Notes: generated by a model from the letters alone, not told the origin. 64,000 nucleotides of DNA from Actinomycetes bacterium (GCA_021794835.1 JAJYQA010000027.1:27604-91603); one strand, 5' to 3'; shown: positions 8,965 to 17,981, counted from the stretch's first letter. A program made the numbers and translations.

Positions 8965-8972
8965 CAAATATC

Positions 8973-8993
8973 GAGAACCATGAACGATGAATT
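8973..8993 (+). repeat. GATGAAC-type heptamer repeat
   Basis: The pilT-pilC gap holds GAGAACC ATGAACG ATGAATT, a three-unit 7-base-period array of the same type as at 991 and 18038. Confidence 0.5.
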
Positions 8994-9008
8994 AGACCGG
9001 AGGTCTAC

Positions 9009-10220
9009 ATGGCTACAACATTTTTATACAAGGTAAGAGACGGAAAAGGGAATTTAATAAACGGTCAAATAGACGGTGATGGTGCAACGATGGTTGCCGG
9101 AAAACTGCGCCAGATGGGTTATATCGTTATCGATCTTAAAGAAAAGAGCCTTGCGCAAAAAGACATAACCCTACCGTTTTCAAATAGGGTAAAAACTAAG
9201 GACGTAACGGTATTTAGCCGCCAGTTTGCAACAATGGTGGGTGCAGGACTATCGCTTACCAGGTGTTTAGCTGTTCTCGAAGAGCAAACGCAGAATAAGG
9301 CCCTAAAAGGCATTGTTGGCGAGGTCTTGCAGGATGTTGAGCAAGGCAAGGCCCTGTCGGATGCCATGGCAAAACACCCGAAGGCGTTTCCCCCGATATA
9401 TATCAATCTGGTAAAGGCCGGTGAAACCGGCGGCGTTCTCGATACTGTTCTTAACCGCGTAGCCGAGCACTTCGAAAAAGAATCATCCATAAAAGGCAAG
9501 ATAAAGTCGGCCATGGCCTATCCAACTGCCATGTTTTTCTTTTCGATACTTATAACCTTTGCGCTTATCACCTTTGTTGTGCCGGTGTTTGTCAGCATGT
9601 TTGCCAGCTTTGGTGGGGATCTACCGCTACCGACCAAGATACTTCTTGGCGCCAGTTCGTTTATCCGGGGATACTGGTTCATACTAGTCCCGGCGCTTTT
9701 TGGCTTAGGCTACGGGCTTAAATATTACGCCGGCACCGATGACGGACGGGCAAGGCTGGATAAGTTAAAACTCAACCTGCCAATTTTCGGCGGGCTTGTT
9801 CGAAAGATGGCCGTATCTCGTTTTAGCCGCACGCTGGGAACGCTTATGGCAAGCGGAGTCCCTATCTTGCAGGCCTTGGATATCGTAGCTGATAGTTCCG
9901 GCAATACCGTTATTGCAGGTGCAGTTAAAAATGCCCGTACGAGTATTAAAGAAGGCGAGACGATATCCAAACCGCTCTCCGAGGACAAGGTATTCCCGCC
10001 TATGGTCGTTCAGATGATAGCTGTCGGCGAAGAAACCGGCGCGCTAGATTCCATGCTAAGCAAGATAGCTGATTTTTACGACGATGAGGTAGCAAGCATG
10101 GTTGATGCGCTTACCTCTATTATCGAGCCGGTGATGATCCTGGTGATGGGCGGCATAGTCGGCGGCATCATCGTCAGCCTTTACATGCCGATGTTTAAAG
10201 TCATCAGCTTAATCAAGTAA
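9009..10220 (+). CDS. pilC: Type IV pilus inner membrane platform protein
   Basis: A 403-residue GspF/PilC protein. It has two homologous T2SSF domains: one near residues 68-190 with FSRQFATMVGAGLSLTRCL and GETGGVLDTVL, and one near 270-395 with FSRTLGTLMASGVPILQAL and GEETGALDSML. Three hydrophobic segments are visible (about 170-195, 215-235 and the extreme C-terminus). It couples PilB/PilT ATP hydrolysis to pilin insertion and extraction. ATG 9009 follows CCGGAGG. It lies 44 bases after pilT and 103 bases before the pilin gene. Confidence 0.95.
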   Translation: MATTFLYKVRDGKGNLINGQIDGDGATMVAGKLRQMGYIVIDLKEKSLAQKDITLPFSNRVKTKDVTVFSRQFATMVGAGLSLTRCLAVLEEQTQNKALKGIVGEVLQDVEQGKALSDAMAKHPKAFPPIYINLVKAGETGGVLDTVLNRVAEHFEKESSIKGKIKSAMAYPTAMFFFSILITFALITFVVPVFVSMFASFGGDLPLPTKILLGASSFIRGYWFILVPALFGLGYGLKYYAGTDDGRARLDKLKLNLPIFGGLVRKMAVSRFSRTLGTLMASGVPILQALDIVADSSGNTVIAGAVKNARTSIKEGETISKPLSEDKVFPPMVVQMIAVGEETGALDSMLSKIADFYDDEVASMVDALTSIIEPVMILVMGGIVGGIIVSLYMPMFKVISLIK

Positions 10221-10323
10221 CGTTCCCTGGAATAATCTACTAATTAATTCTAAAGTTTTCCAGCTAGTAACCGATACAATTACTACGAATCCCTATTAAT
10301 CGCTTCTACTGGAGGTGAAAAAA

Positions 10324-10707
10324 GTGAAACTATTTCGAAACGAAAAAGGTTTTACCCTCATAGAACTAATGGTCGTAATCCTTATTATCGGCATCTTAGT
10401 TGCCATTGCTATTCCGGTGTATAATACAGCGAGAGATGCTGCCTATCAAAGGACATGCCAGGCTAACTTAAGGACCATGGACGGTGCAATGCAGACCTAT
10501 ACAGCTGATACAGGCTCAGAGCTTACTCCTTCGGGTGCAATTGCTACAGACAACCAAAACATGACTAATGCTCTCGTGAATGGTGCCTCACAGTATTTAA
10601 AAACTATGCCGCATTGTCCGAAGCCAGGTGCAGCAGCTTATTCATTAACATCTACTGATACGGCTGAGTGCTCCACCTTTGCTAGTGAGGGACATAGTAT
10701 TCCGTAA
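10324..10707 (+). CDS. Major type IV pilin precursor
   Basis: A 127-residue prepilin. A short basic leader (VKLFRNEKG) ends in the PilD cleavage site G/FTLIELM with Glu at mature position 5, followed by the hydrophobic N-terminal helix MVVILIIGILVAIAIPVY. The globular part is short (about 95 residues) and has cysteines at CQAN, HCPKP and AECST that could form the D-region disulfide. GTG 10324 follows GGAGGTG with a 6-base gap; GTG 10315 overlaps that ribosome binding site. Two hairpins after the stop, the second a terminator, suggest an abundant short mRNA, as expected for a major subunit. Confidence 0.93.
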   Translation: MKLFRNEKGFTLIELMVVILIIGILVAIAIPVYNTARDAAYQRTCQANLRTMDGAMQTYTADTGSELTPSGAIATDNQNMTNALVNGASQYLKTMPHCPKPGAAAYSLTSTDTAECSTFASEGHSIP

Positions 10708-10708
10708 A

Positions 10709-10762
10709 ATAAAGCCACGAGGCTTTATGGACGATGGGCGGCAGATGTTGCCGCCCATTTTG
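10709..10762 (+). terminator. Two tandem hairpins after the pilin gene
   Basis: Hairpin 1: ATAAAGCC (10709-10716), ACGA loop, GGCTTTAT (10721-10728). Hairpin 2: ATGGGCGGCA (10734-10743), GATGT loop, TGCCGCCCAT (10749-10758), then TTTG. The second is a perfect 10-bp GC-rich stem and acts like an intrinsic terminator. The first may protect the pilin mRNA 3' end. Read-through would supply pilD. Confidence 0.75.
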
Positions 10763-10811
10763 TTATATTAACGGTATTCAAGCAGGTTACCATTTACCCG
10801 ATACTAAAAAT

Positions 10812-11618
10812 ATGGAAATTTCTCTTATCATTCTATTCTTTATATTAGGCTTATCTGTCGGCAGCTTCTTAAACGTCTGCGCATATCGGATCCCAAGAAG
10901 GGAATCGATAGCATACCCGCCATCACATTGCCCATCCTGCGGCAATCCCATAAAACAGCTGGATAATATACCATTGCTTAGCTATATCCTATTGAAGGGC
11001 CGCTGCCGTAGCTGCGGCGATAAAATTAGTCTTAAATATCCTGTTATTGAACTATTAACTGGCCTATTGTGGGCCGGGCTTTACCACCATTTTGGCCTAT
11101 CCATCCAGCTCATTTTCGGGCTTTTCTTTGCAACCGTGTTGGTTGTGCTCTCGGCTATTGATTATGAGGTAAAGCTGATACCAGATAGAATACTTCTGCC
11201 TGCAATTTTAATTAGTATTGCTTTTCTGATCCTTTATCCGCTAAAAATCGCATCTCTGCCGGTGATTGCCGGGATAAAGCCCTGGTGGGCGATTGGCGGT
11301 TTCTTTGCGGGCGGCGGGTTTTTATACCTTGTCGCCATCCTTGCACCGCTTATATTTAAAAAAGAGGCAATGGGTGGCGGCGATATAAAACTTGCCGCAT
11401 TCATGGGCCTTTACCTGGGAGGATATGTCTTCATAGCCCTTTTTGTAGGCTTCTTTTTAGGTGCTGTGGCCGGAGTATTCCTAATGGCGGGGGGTAAGAG
11501 AAGCGCAAAAGACATGATCCCCTTCGGCCCTTTTCTTGCGGCAGGTGCTGTAATCACCCTATTTCTCGGGCCGCAGATGTTGCATGCTTATCTCAGGATT
11601 GCCGGCCTAGCCCATTAA
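10812..11618 (+). CDS. pilD: Prepilin peptidase / N-methyltransferase
   Basis: A 268-residue polytopic A24 aspartyl protease. The N-terminal domain has GSFLNVCAYRIPRRES and two CxxC pairs (CPSCG and CRSCG), the zinc-binding cytoplasmic loop of bifunctional PilD enzymes. The catalytic aspartates are in SAIDYEVKLIPDR and MGGGDIKLAAFMG (GxGD). Seven to eight hydrophobic segments are visible. It cleaves the leaders of the pilin at 10324 and the minor pilins at 11708-14772 and methylates the new N-terminus. ATG 10812 is the natural start; the frame is open to 10734, but that extension encodes the terminator hairpin. Confidence 0.94.
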   Translation: MEISLIILFFILGLSVGSFLNVCAYRIPRRESIAYPPSHCPSCGNPIKQLDNIPLLSYILLKGRCRSCGDKISLKYPVIELLTGLLWAGLYHHFGLSIQLIFGLFFATVLVVLSAIDYEVKLIPDRILLPAILISIAFLILYPLKIASLPVIAGIKPWWAIGGFFAGGGFLYLVAILAPLIFKKEAMGGGDIKLAAFMGLYLGGYVFIALFVGFFLGAVAGVFLMAGGKRSAKDMIPFGPFLAAGAVITLFLGPQMLHAYLRIAGLAH

Positions 11619-11707
11619 CGCCTTGACATTTTTACCAATTACTAAATATTGCCAGCAAACATGCCGATAACTAAATAAGAGAATATAACTAGAGTAAAGG
11701 GACAGGT

Positions 11708-12844
11708 ATGTTATCGATCCTCAAAAAAGACGAGGGGTATACTGCCGTTTTCTTGGTTTTCATGGTTCTTGTATTGCTTTCAGTCCTCCTCACAGGTCTT
11801 ACAGGTCTTTCAGTAACAAGCTACTCACTGGCAAAAACAAAAACCCTGCAAACCGATGCGCTGTATACAGCGGAATCCGGTATAAACTATGCCTTAATAA
11901 ATGCGGCTAATCCTTCATGGCGGCCGGATGGTTCGGTACAAACCGACGTCGAGCCAAATAAGAGTTACTTTAAAGTAAAGGTCAGCGATACTGCCGATGG
12001 CAAAGTCATGATTACATCGTACGGTTTTGTTAAAGATGTGAATAACGAATGGGTTGAGAGAACAGTAAGAGTTTATGCAGAGAAAGCTATAGCAGATGCG
12101 TTTCGCTTTGCGCTATTTTCTAACTCAAACACAGCAATGTCGGGAAACTCGACAATCCATAACGGTGATATGCATGTAAACGGGTCTGTCACACTTAGCG
12201 GCAACCCACAGATCGATGGTAAGCTTGAAGCGACAGGCTCGATCTTTAAGTCTGGTAATCCAAAAGTTGAAGACGGTATTTACCCAGGATCGCAACCGGT
12301 ATCAATGCCGTCAATTGATTCAAATAGCTATCTGGCGAAAGCACAAGCCCTCGGAACTATAAACGGAAACGTTGTTGTTAGCGGTAACAATTCGGTAACA
12401 CTCAAGGGCTATATTAACGGTAATCTTTCTATCAGCGGCAACGCTCCCATTACGATCGACACTATTGTGTACGTGGGGGGCAGCGTTTCCATTTCCGGTA
12501 ATATTAAGGTTTCCGGAAACGGTGTCATTATTGCGAACAACAATATAGCGGTCTCCGGAAATATTGAGTATCTGGCTGGCGATGAAGGGAAACTTGCCTT
12601 TATCTCGTTAGCTTCAGGCGGCGGCGCTATTTCTATATCAGGTAATCCCAGCATTGATGGGTTAATCTACGCGCCGAACGGAACCGTTAATATTTCAGGA
12701 AACCCCGATGTGCTTGGCGGGCTTGTTGCTGACGGCGTTAATCTTTCAGGTAATCCCACGATCACGCGCGATCCCGAGATCAATAGCCTGGTCGACGTTT
12801 TACCCGGTAATCTGCTTAAAGTTGTTTTCTGGCAGGGGATGTAA
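11708..12844 (+). CDS. PilX-like minor pilin-type protein with an SGN-repeat beta-solenoid
   Basis: A 378-residue protein. The N-terminus (KKDEGYTAVFLVFMVLVLLS) resembles PilX/class-III-type pilin anchors: a short leader, one hydrophobic helix, then a TAESG(I)NYAL motif common in PilX_N proteins. From about residue 145 a repeated SGN tripeptide appears 11 times with spacing of about 12-40 residues, alternating with short hydrophobic beta strands (for example VTLSGNPQIDGKLEATGS). This suggests a right-handed beta-helix or bactofilin-like stack. ATG 11708 follows AAAGGGACAGGT. It is tightly followed by the PilV-like and PilW-like genes, so it is probably part of a pilus initiation or tip complex. 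The function of the solenoid is unknown. Confidence 0.8.
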   Translation: MLSILKKDEGYTAVFLVFMVLVLLSVLLTGLTGLSVTSYSLAKTKTLQTDALYTAESGINYALINAANPSWRPDGSVQTDVEPNKSYFKVKVSDTADGKVMITSYGFVKDVNNEWVERTVRVYAEKAIADAFRFALFSNSNTAMSGNSTIHNGDMHVNGSVTLSGNPQIDGKLEATGSIFKSGNPKVEDGIYPGSQPVSMPSIDSNSYLAKAQALGTINGNVVVSGNNSVTLKGYINGNLSISGNAPITIDTIVYVGGSVSISGNIKVSGNGVIIANNNIAVSGNIEYLAGDEGKLAFISLASGGGAISISGNPSIDGLIYAPNGTVNISGNPDVLGGLVADGVNLSGNPTITRDPEINSLVDVLPGNLLKVVFWQGM

Positions 12845-13261
12845 ATGATTAATCCCAAATTCCGCTTAAAAAAACTAATGAGATGCGAATCAGGCGTTAT
12901 TTCTATAGCCGAGATATTGGTTGCTTCGTCGTTGCTGTTATTGGTTGCAGCGGGCACGTTAAATGGATTAATCTTTTCTGCCGATACAACGGCGCGCACC
13001 AACAGCGTAGTTATTGCAGGGGCGGTTCTGCAAAAGGAGATCGAGGCTGTAAAAACGCTTGGTAGCAATGTAACGGGTGAAGCCTACCATCAGGTGTCTT
13101 ACGCCCCGCAATACGGGGTGGAAAGGGTGGTTGCAACGGACAGTCCGCAGGCCGGGATCGATAAGGTGACAGTAAATGTCTATAAATATCCTAAGGCCGA
13201 TGGCGACCTGCCGCTAGCTGAGCTTTCGTTTTACGTCAAACAGGATGGAAGTGGCGTATGA
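12845..13261 (+). CDS. PilV/GspI-like minor prepilin
   Basis: A 138-residue prepilin-like protein. MRCESG/VISIAEILVASSLLLLVAAGTL shows a leader ending in Gly, then a hydrophobic helix with Glu at mature position 6 (position 5 is usual). The rest is a small beta-rich domain without recognisable repeats. The ATG directly abuts the upstream stop codon (12842-12844), and the gene overlaps the following ATG by 4 bases, so the three minor pilin genes are translationally coupled. PilV-like proteins prime pilus assembly together with PilX and PilW types. Confidence 0.8.
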   Translation: MINPKFRLKKLMRCESGVISIAEILVASSLLLLVAAGTLNGLIFSADTTARTNSVVIAGAVLQKEIEAVKTLGSNVTGEAYHQVSYAPQYGVERVVATDSPQAGIDKVTVNVYKYPKADGDLPLAELSFYVKQDGSGV

Positions 13262-14772
13262 TGGTACCATCTCTCTGGCGGTTCATAGTTAAAAACCAGA
13301 ACGGTTTTATTAGTATAGTTGAGCTACTGATAGGTCTAGCACTTTTAGGCGTTATTATTGGCGGTGGTTACACACTTCTTGGGCTGGGATATCAGATTGA
13401 TTCGAGTGTTCAGGAAAGGACAGACCTTCAGAAACAAGCGCAGACAGTGCTGAACCAAATGGCCGACGACATACGCACGGCAAAAGAAATAAAAGATGCG
13501 GAAACCGACCGTGTTGCTTTTATAGATGCACTCAATAACGCGAAGTGCTATTATTTGCAAGGCAACCAGCTCATGATGGCGCTAAATAACTCTTATACCG
13601 GTGGGTCTATACAAATGAACGGCATATCGTCGCTATCATTTTCGTACGAAAAAGATAGCGGTGTCTTGGCCTCTAGTGCGGCAGAGGCCAAGACTGTGCT
13701 TATTGCTTTAACGGCCCAAAGCCTAAAAGATAGCAAAATAACCATCTCGCTCAATGGTGAGGCTAAGCTTAGAAATTTTGGTGTTGATACAGTGAGCCTA
13801 CCAAAAGTAACGTTTACATTTGAGAGCTATCCCCTAGATGGGGAAACGCCGCCCAACCGCGCTGTTATCGGAGGTCCGAACTCCCAGTATAATTCGTATC
13901 TTTCTGGGGGGATACCTGTTGTTTTAACGGCAAGCGATGCAGAGGAGATTATAGGAGTTAAATATTACGTGGCAGGGCTTATCTTAAGTGATGGGAACTA
14001 CACCCCATCTCCGCCGCAAACCTCGGTCAGTCCTCCTACATATTACTGGTATCCTTTGCAAATGAACGGTTCAAGTAGAGTATGGCCGGACGGCACGTAT
14101 AAGTTCAAAGTGGAAGCAACCAGTGAAGACGGTTTCGTGGGAAGCAGCTACGTTTATTGGACTATAGATAACGATCCTCCTGCCTGGGATGATACCCAGC
14201 CTGCTGACCTGACGGCCATGGCTAATGATGCGACAGGTATCTTACTAAGCTGGCAGGCGGCAAGGGATGGTATCGACCAGGTTGACCACTACAGCGTGTA
14301 TCGAAAGGATTTAACGATGCAAGAGGCTGATTTTACGACAATTCAAGATGACACCTACACACCCTCGCTGAATTACAACGATTCGAATGTTGTTGCCTGG
14401 CATACGTATTCGTATTATATTAAGGCGGTCAGCCCCGGAGGAAGACTTTCGGTTTTACCAAGTAATACAGTAACCGTGACAATGCCTTTTAGTATCACGG
14501 CCACATCGTATATAGAAAGCAGCAAGTACAAGGTTGATATAACATGGAACGCGCCTCCCAGCGGAATCAACGTTGAGTACTATAAACTGTTTAGAAACGG
14601 AGTGCAAGTTACAACGATACCATCGCCAATCCCCGCTTCCGCTATAAAATGCACCGATGATAACGGCGGCCTTGGGCTACAAAGCGGATCCACTTATGAA
14701 TACAAACTGCAAGCGTATAATAGCCAAAATAATTTGGTTGGTGAGAGTTTCACGTTATCGATTACGATCTGA
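13258..14772 (+). CDS. PilW-like minor prepilin with fibronectin-III-like domains
   Basis: A 504-residue protein. The leader NQNG/FISIVELLIGLALLGVIIGGGYTLL gives a canonical prepilin cut with Glu at position 6. Residues to about 185 fit a PilW-type body. The C-terminal half holds an Ig-like stretch (NRAVIGGPNS...) and two fibronectin-III-like domains: one around residues 305-405 beginning DNDPPAWDDTQP with LLSWQAARDGIDQVDHYSVYR, one around 410-504 with DITWNAPPSGINVEYYKLFRNG. Pilins with large C-terminal modules usually sit at the tip and may act as adhesins; that role is inferred. ATGATG overlaps the preceding stop. Confidence 0.82.
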   Translation: MMVPSLWRFIVKNQNGFISIVELLIGLALLGVIIGGGYTLLGLGYQIDSSVQERTDLQKQAQTVLNQMADDIRTAKEIKDAETDRVAFIDALNNAKCYYLQGNQLMMALNNSYTGGSIQMNGISSLSFSYEKDSGVLASSAAEAKTVLIALTAQSLKDSKITISLNGEAKLRNFGVDTVSLPKVTFTFESYPLDGETPPNRAVIGGPNSQYNSYLSGGIPVVLTASDAEEIIGVKYYVAGLILSDGNYTPSPPQTSVSPPTYYWYPLQMNGSSRVWPDGTYKFKVEATSEDGFVGSSYVYWTIDNDPPAWDDTQPADLTAMANDATGILLSWQAARDGIDQVDHYSVYRKDLTMQEADFTTIQDDTYTPSLNYNDSNVVAWHTYSYYIKAVSPGGRLSVLPSNTVTVTMPFSITATSYIESSKYKVDITWNAPPSGINVEYYKLFRNGVQVTTIPSPIPASAIKCTDDNGGLGLQSGSTYEYKLQAYNSQNNLVGESFTLSITI

Positions 14773-14938
14773 TAAAAAATCATCCCGGCAAGGGGTTGGA
14801 ATTATCTAAAGTCTTTCTGTTTTTATCCGATTATTTATAAAGATACTGCTTGGGCCGTAAAAAGACTGGCAGTAACGCCCCGTCCTAAATGTAGAAGCGA
14901 AGATGCTGTATTTGCGTTTTAAATGCAGGAGGTAGGTT

Positions 14939-16090
14939 TTGGGATTTTTTAGCCTGGGCAAAGGGGTTGCTCCTGTTGGTTTAGATATCAGCGGAAATAT
15001 ATTTAGGGTTGCTCAACTTAAGCCATCTGCAGATAAACCAGTCCTCGTAAATTATGCCAGTTTAAAAGCTCCTTTAGGCCTTACAAACGAAGGTGAGATT
15101 TCGGATATCGATGGCGTTGCCAAGGCACTTGCTGCATTTTGGCGCGCGCAAAGGATATCTGAGAAGAAGGTTGTTGTGGGACTGGCCAACCAGAAGGTAA
15201 TCGTAAGGGTTATTGAGATGCCTTATATGACCGAGACGGAACTAAGAAGCGCCATTAAGTTCCAGGCCAATGATTATATTCCAATTCCTATAGAAGAAGC
15301 GATCGTTGATTTTCAGATAATCTCCGAGCACGAAAATGATGAGGGCGAGAAAATGATAGACATTCTTATCGTGGCCGTGCGTAGGGATATGGTGGAGAAC
15401 CTGATTAGTGCCGTGACGGGGGCGGGGCTTAAACCAGTTGTCATTGATGTGTCATCGCTGGCATTTGCCAGGGCGGTCATGGGCAACGACGTTAGGCCGG
15501 TTATTGAAGAGTTACCGGACCACTTAGGCGCAACCGCCCTAATCAATATTGGTTCAAACCTCACGGATATTGTGGTTATCGAGGATGAGATTCCCAGGTT
15601 TACCAGGATCAGCAACGTTGGAGGCGATACATTTACCAATGCATTGGTCGACCAGATTGGGATATCATTTGAGGATGCGGATTACTTAAAGACAGGAATC
15701 GGTCTTCCTGCGGTTGAGGGGATCGAAAATGACGAGGACGTTATGGAACCAGCCATACCTTCCGAGATACAGCAATACGTTGACGTGGTAAGAAACGTCC
15801 TAGAGCAAGAAATGATTAAGTTTATAGCCGAAGTTAGAAGGTCTTTGGATTACTATCTCGTGCAGGCCATGAAGGCAAAAAGTATAGACAAGGTGATCGT
15901 TTCAGGTGACGGGGCTAAGCTAAGGAGTTTTCTCAGCCACCTAAGAGAAAACCTGCAGATAGAGGCCGAGCTGGCGCACCCGCTTCGCAGCGTGCAGGTG
16001 GGCAAGAAGCTTAGCGAGACAAACATTGAAAGCGAGGAGCTTTCAATGGCCATTTGCCTGGGCCTTGCAATGCGGGGGATAGAAAAATGA
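14939..16090 (+). CDS. pilM: Type IV pilus assembly protein PilM
   Basis: A 383-residue actin-like ATPase. It opens GLDISGNIFRVAQLK and has the phosphate loop region ALINIGSNLTDIVVIEDEIPRFTRISNVGGDTFTNAL and the C-terminal VIVSGDGAKLRSFLSHL, all typical of PilM/FtsA-like folds. It forms the cytoplasmic ring that binds the N-terminal tail of PilN. The start is TTG 14939 after GGAGGTAGG. A 166-base gap separates it from the minor pilins; it overlaps pilN by 4 bases. Confidence 0.92.
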   Translation: MGFFSLGKGVAPVGLDISGNIFRVAQLKPSADKPVLVNYASLKAPLGLTNEGEISDIDGVAKALAAFWRAQRISEKKVVVGLANQKVIVRVIEMPYMTETELRSAIKFQANDYIPIPIEEAIVDFQIISEHENDEGEKMIDILIVAVRRDMVENLISAVTGAGLKPVVIDVSSLAFARAVMGNDVRPVIEELPDHLGATALINIGSNLTDIVVIEDEIPRFTRISNVGGDTFTNALVDQIGISFEDADYLKTGIGLPAVEGIENDEDVMEPAIPSEIQQYVDVVRNVLEQEMIKFIAEVRRSLDYYLVQAMKAKSIDKVIVSGDGAKLRSFLSHLRENLQIEAELAHPLRSVQVGKKLSETNIESEELSMAICLGLAMRGIEK

Positions 16091-16680
16091 TAAAGATTAG
16101 AATCAACCTTCTTCCGGGAGAAATTAAAGATAAGCAAAAAGTAGAGAAGTTTATGGTTATGGCGATTCTTGGAATTGCGTTAGTAGTCGGATTACTTGGC
16201 GGGCTGTACGCATATAATGCGTGGAAGATTAAGACAGCGGAAGACAAAGTTGCGCTGCTACAGAATGAAACAGAAAAAATAAACCGATCTATCCAGTCAC
16301 TTCGAGTCTATGAACAAAAACTTAAAGATGTTCAGATAAAGAAGCAGATACTGCAGCAGGCGATAAGTGGCCAGGTTGTTTGGTCGAAAATACTAGAGGA
16401 GTTAATGGTTGTAACTCCTGATGATGTCTCGTTAACGTCGCTTTCGGGTAACTCTGACGGCATAACCTTTAACGGCCAGGTGCCTGATCTGGGTGGTAAT
16501 CCCGATACGGGACACAAGCCGGTGGCAGATTGGCTTGTGCATCTGGCCCAAATTAATCCCACGCCGGAGGTATGGCTAATCTCGTCAGAAAAACAAAAAA
16601 ATACCGTCAATTTTATAAGTACTTTGAAGTTTAAGAATTCGTCGGTGCCTCCCGCCCCGCCCCGCCCTTCCGGGAAGTGA
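16087..16680 (+). CDS. pilN: Type IV pilus assembly protein PilN
   Basis: A 197-residue bitopic protein. The N-terminus IKIRINLLPGEIKDKQK is the PilM-binding motif (INLLP), followed by one transmembrane helix (about residues 20-45) and a periplasm-side coiled coil and ferredoxin-like domain. The ATG overlaps the pilM stop (ATGA), and pilO follows 4 bases after the stop. An ATG at 16054 in the same frame lies inside pilM and is not needed. The extreme C-terminus is proline-rich. Confidence 0.9.
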   Translation: MIKIRINLLPGEIKDKQKVEKFMVMAILGIALVVGLLGGLYAYNAWKIKTAEDKVALLQNETEKINRSIQSLRVYEQKLKDVQIKKQILQQAISGQVVWSKILEELMVVTPDDVSLTSLSGNSDGITFNGQVPDLGGNPDTGHKPVADWLVHLAQINPTPEVWLISSEKQKNTVNFISTLKFKNSSVPPAPPRPSGK

Positions 16681-16684
16681 TGGT

Positions 16685-17302
16685 ATGGATAAAATAGCTA
16701 CTAAAAAGCAAATCTTAATATTGGTTGGAGTTTTGGTCGTGATGCTGGTCGCATTCTTCATGCTCGTATGGAGGCCACAGAGCAACCGGATTACAGGCCT
16801 GGAGAACCAGCGTTCTGCTGAAGAGATCAAGCTACAAACCGCCAAGACAACGCTTGCCATGCTCGAGGAAGATAAGCAAAATACCGCCGAGGCCGAGGCC
16901 GAGCTTGTAAAGCTTAAAAAGCAAATACCGATGAAGCCCAAGTTGCCGGAGATTGTAGACCAGTTACAAGGTATGGCAAACGATGCCGGAGTTAATCTGG
17001 TTTCAATCAAACCCAGTAATGTTGCGGTCAAAGGACAGTTCGGCGAGCTACAAGTAAACATCACCATAGAAGGAAGCTACACAGCCCTAGTGGACTTCTT
17101 AAGTAGGATAGAGGGATCACAAAGAACGTTTAAGACCTCGTCGATTAATATAAAGGTAAAAAGCTATCCTGACCTTACAATGAACGCTAGTCTGTCAGCA
17201 TTTGTCATGGAAAGCAATGAGTCTTCGACGACGGCACCGGTGAAAGTGTCAGCTATGGGTACGGCAAACAGCCGGAGTGTAGCAGTAAATAGCAGTAAAT
17301 AA
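16685..17302 (+). CDS. pilO: Type IV pilus assembly protein PilO
   Basis: A 205-residue protein with a short cytoplasmic tail, one transmembrane helix (about residues 8-30, ILVGVLVVMLVAFFMLVW), a coiled coil (about 35-80) and a ferredoxin-like domain (QLQGMANDAGVNLVSIKPSN...). PilO pairs with PilN to align the inner membrane complex. The C-terminal 35 residues are Ser/Thr-rich and low complexity. It sits between pilN and the PilP-like gene with very short gaps. Confidence 0.88.
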   Translation: MDKIATKKQILILVGVLVVMLVAFFMLVWRPQSNRITGLENQRSAEEIKLQTAKTTLAMLEEDKQNTAEAEAELVKLKKQIPMKPKLPEIVDQLQGMANDAGVNLVSIKPSNVAVKGQFGELQVNITIEGSYTALVDFLSRIEGSQRTFKTSSINIKVKSYPDLTMNASLSAFVMESNESSTTAPVKVSAMGTANSRSVAVNSSK

Positions 17303-17318
17303 ATAATTGGGGATGCAT

Positions 17319-17933
17319 ATGGGAGCTGGGACAAAATCATCGAGAGTAAATGTAAGAGAGCTGATTAAGACACCTAAGGGCAAGGGGATAGCTGCCGGCT
17401 TAGCTTTGGTGCTGCTGGTTTTAGCTGTCCTAATGGCCATGATTTTTGCATTTCCAAGGTTAAACAACCAGCCTTTGCAACCGCCTAAAGCTTATGTGGC
17501 AAAAAATAGCCCAGGTAGCACTACGTCAACGGCCCAGGCTGGCCAGGCAACTGCGCCGCCTACAACCACAACCGATACCGCCGGCATCATCTCAGTAAAG
17601 AGCGATCTGTCCGATTATAGAGACCCGTTTGAACCGATTGCAGTAGCCACCAGCTCAGCTAACAGTCCTGCGGCTGGAGGGGCAACCAGCAGCGATAGCC
17701 AAAGTGGGTCGAGCGTAAGCTCAGTCAATGTCTTATCACTAGAAAGCATAACAACCGTAAATGGAGTTAGAAGTGCTATCGTGCTTTACCGAGGACAGCA
17801 GTATACCGTAAAGACAGGGGATCAGATCGATAGCTCACCGTTTCAGGTAACCGATATCGGTGAGAGCAATATAAGTTTGCTTTATGGCGAATCAAGGCTG
17901 ACACTGCAGGTGGGAGATACTATTGTGAAGTAG
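17319..17933 (+). CDS. PilP/GspC-like pilus assembly protein
   Basis: A protein of about 204 residues: one transmembrane helix (about 25-47), a Thr/Ala/Gln-rich flexible linker, a YRDPFEPI motif typical of PilP proteins, then a compact beta domain (VNVLSLESITTVNGVRSAIVLYRGQQYTVKTGDQI). PilP bridges PilN/PilO to an outer membrane secretin in diderms. No secretin PilQ is found in the window, as expected for a monoderm-type machine, so it more likely stabilises PilN/PilO. TTG 17307, ATG 17313 and ATG 17319 are all possible starts; I favour 17319, which follows GGGGA by 5 bases. It ends the pilus operon. Confidence 0.78.
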   Translation: MGAGTKSSRVNVRELIKTPKGKGIAAGLALVLLVLAVLMAMIFAFPRLNNQPLQPPKAYVAKNSPGSTTSTAQAGQATAPPTTTTDTAGIISVKSDLSDYRDPFEPIAVATSSANSPAAGGATSSDSQSGSSVSSVNVLSLESITTVNGVRSAIVLYRGQQYTVKTGDQIDSSPFQVTDIGESNISLLYGESRLTLQVGDTIVK

Positions 17934-17953
17934 GTTTGGAGTGAGGGTTAAGT

Positions 17954-17981
17954 TTGAATTACGAATGTCGAATTGTTAACA
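17954..17981 (+). repeat. GAATT-type heptamer repeat array
   Basis: After the pilP-like stop the spacer reads TTGAATT ACGAATG TCGAATT GTTAACA, the same three-unit core as at 2811 and 27189. Confidence 0.65.

Noticed and set aside
10734..10811. N-terminal extension of pilD from ATG 10734
   Set aside because: The extension consists of the terminator hairpin of the pilin gene; the ATG at 10812 begins the conserved membrane protein.
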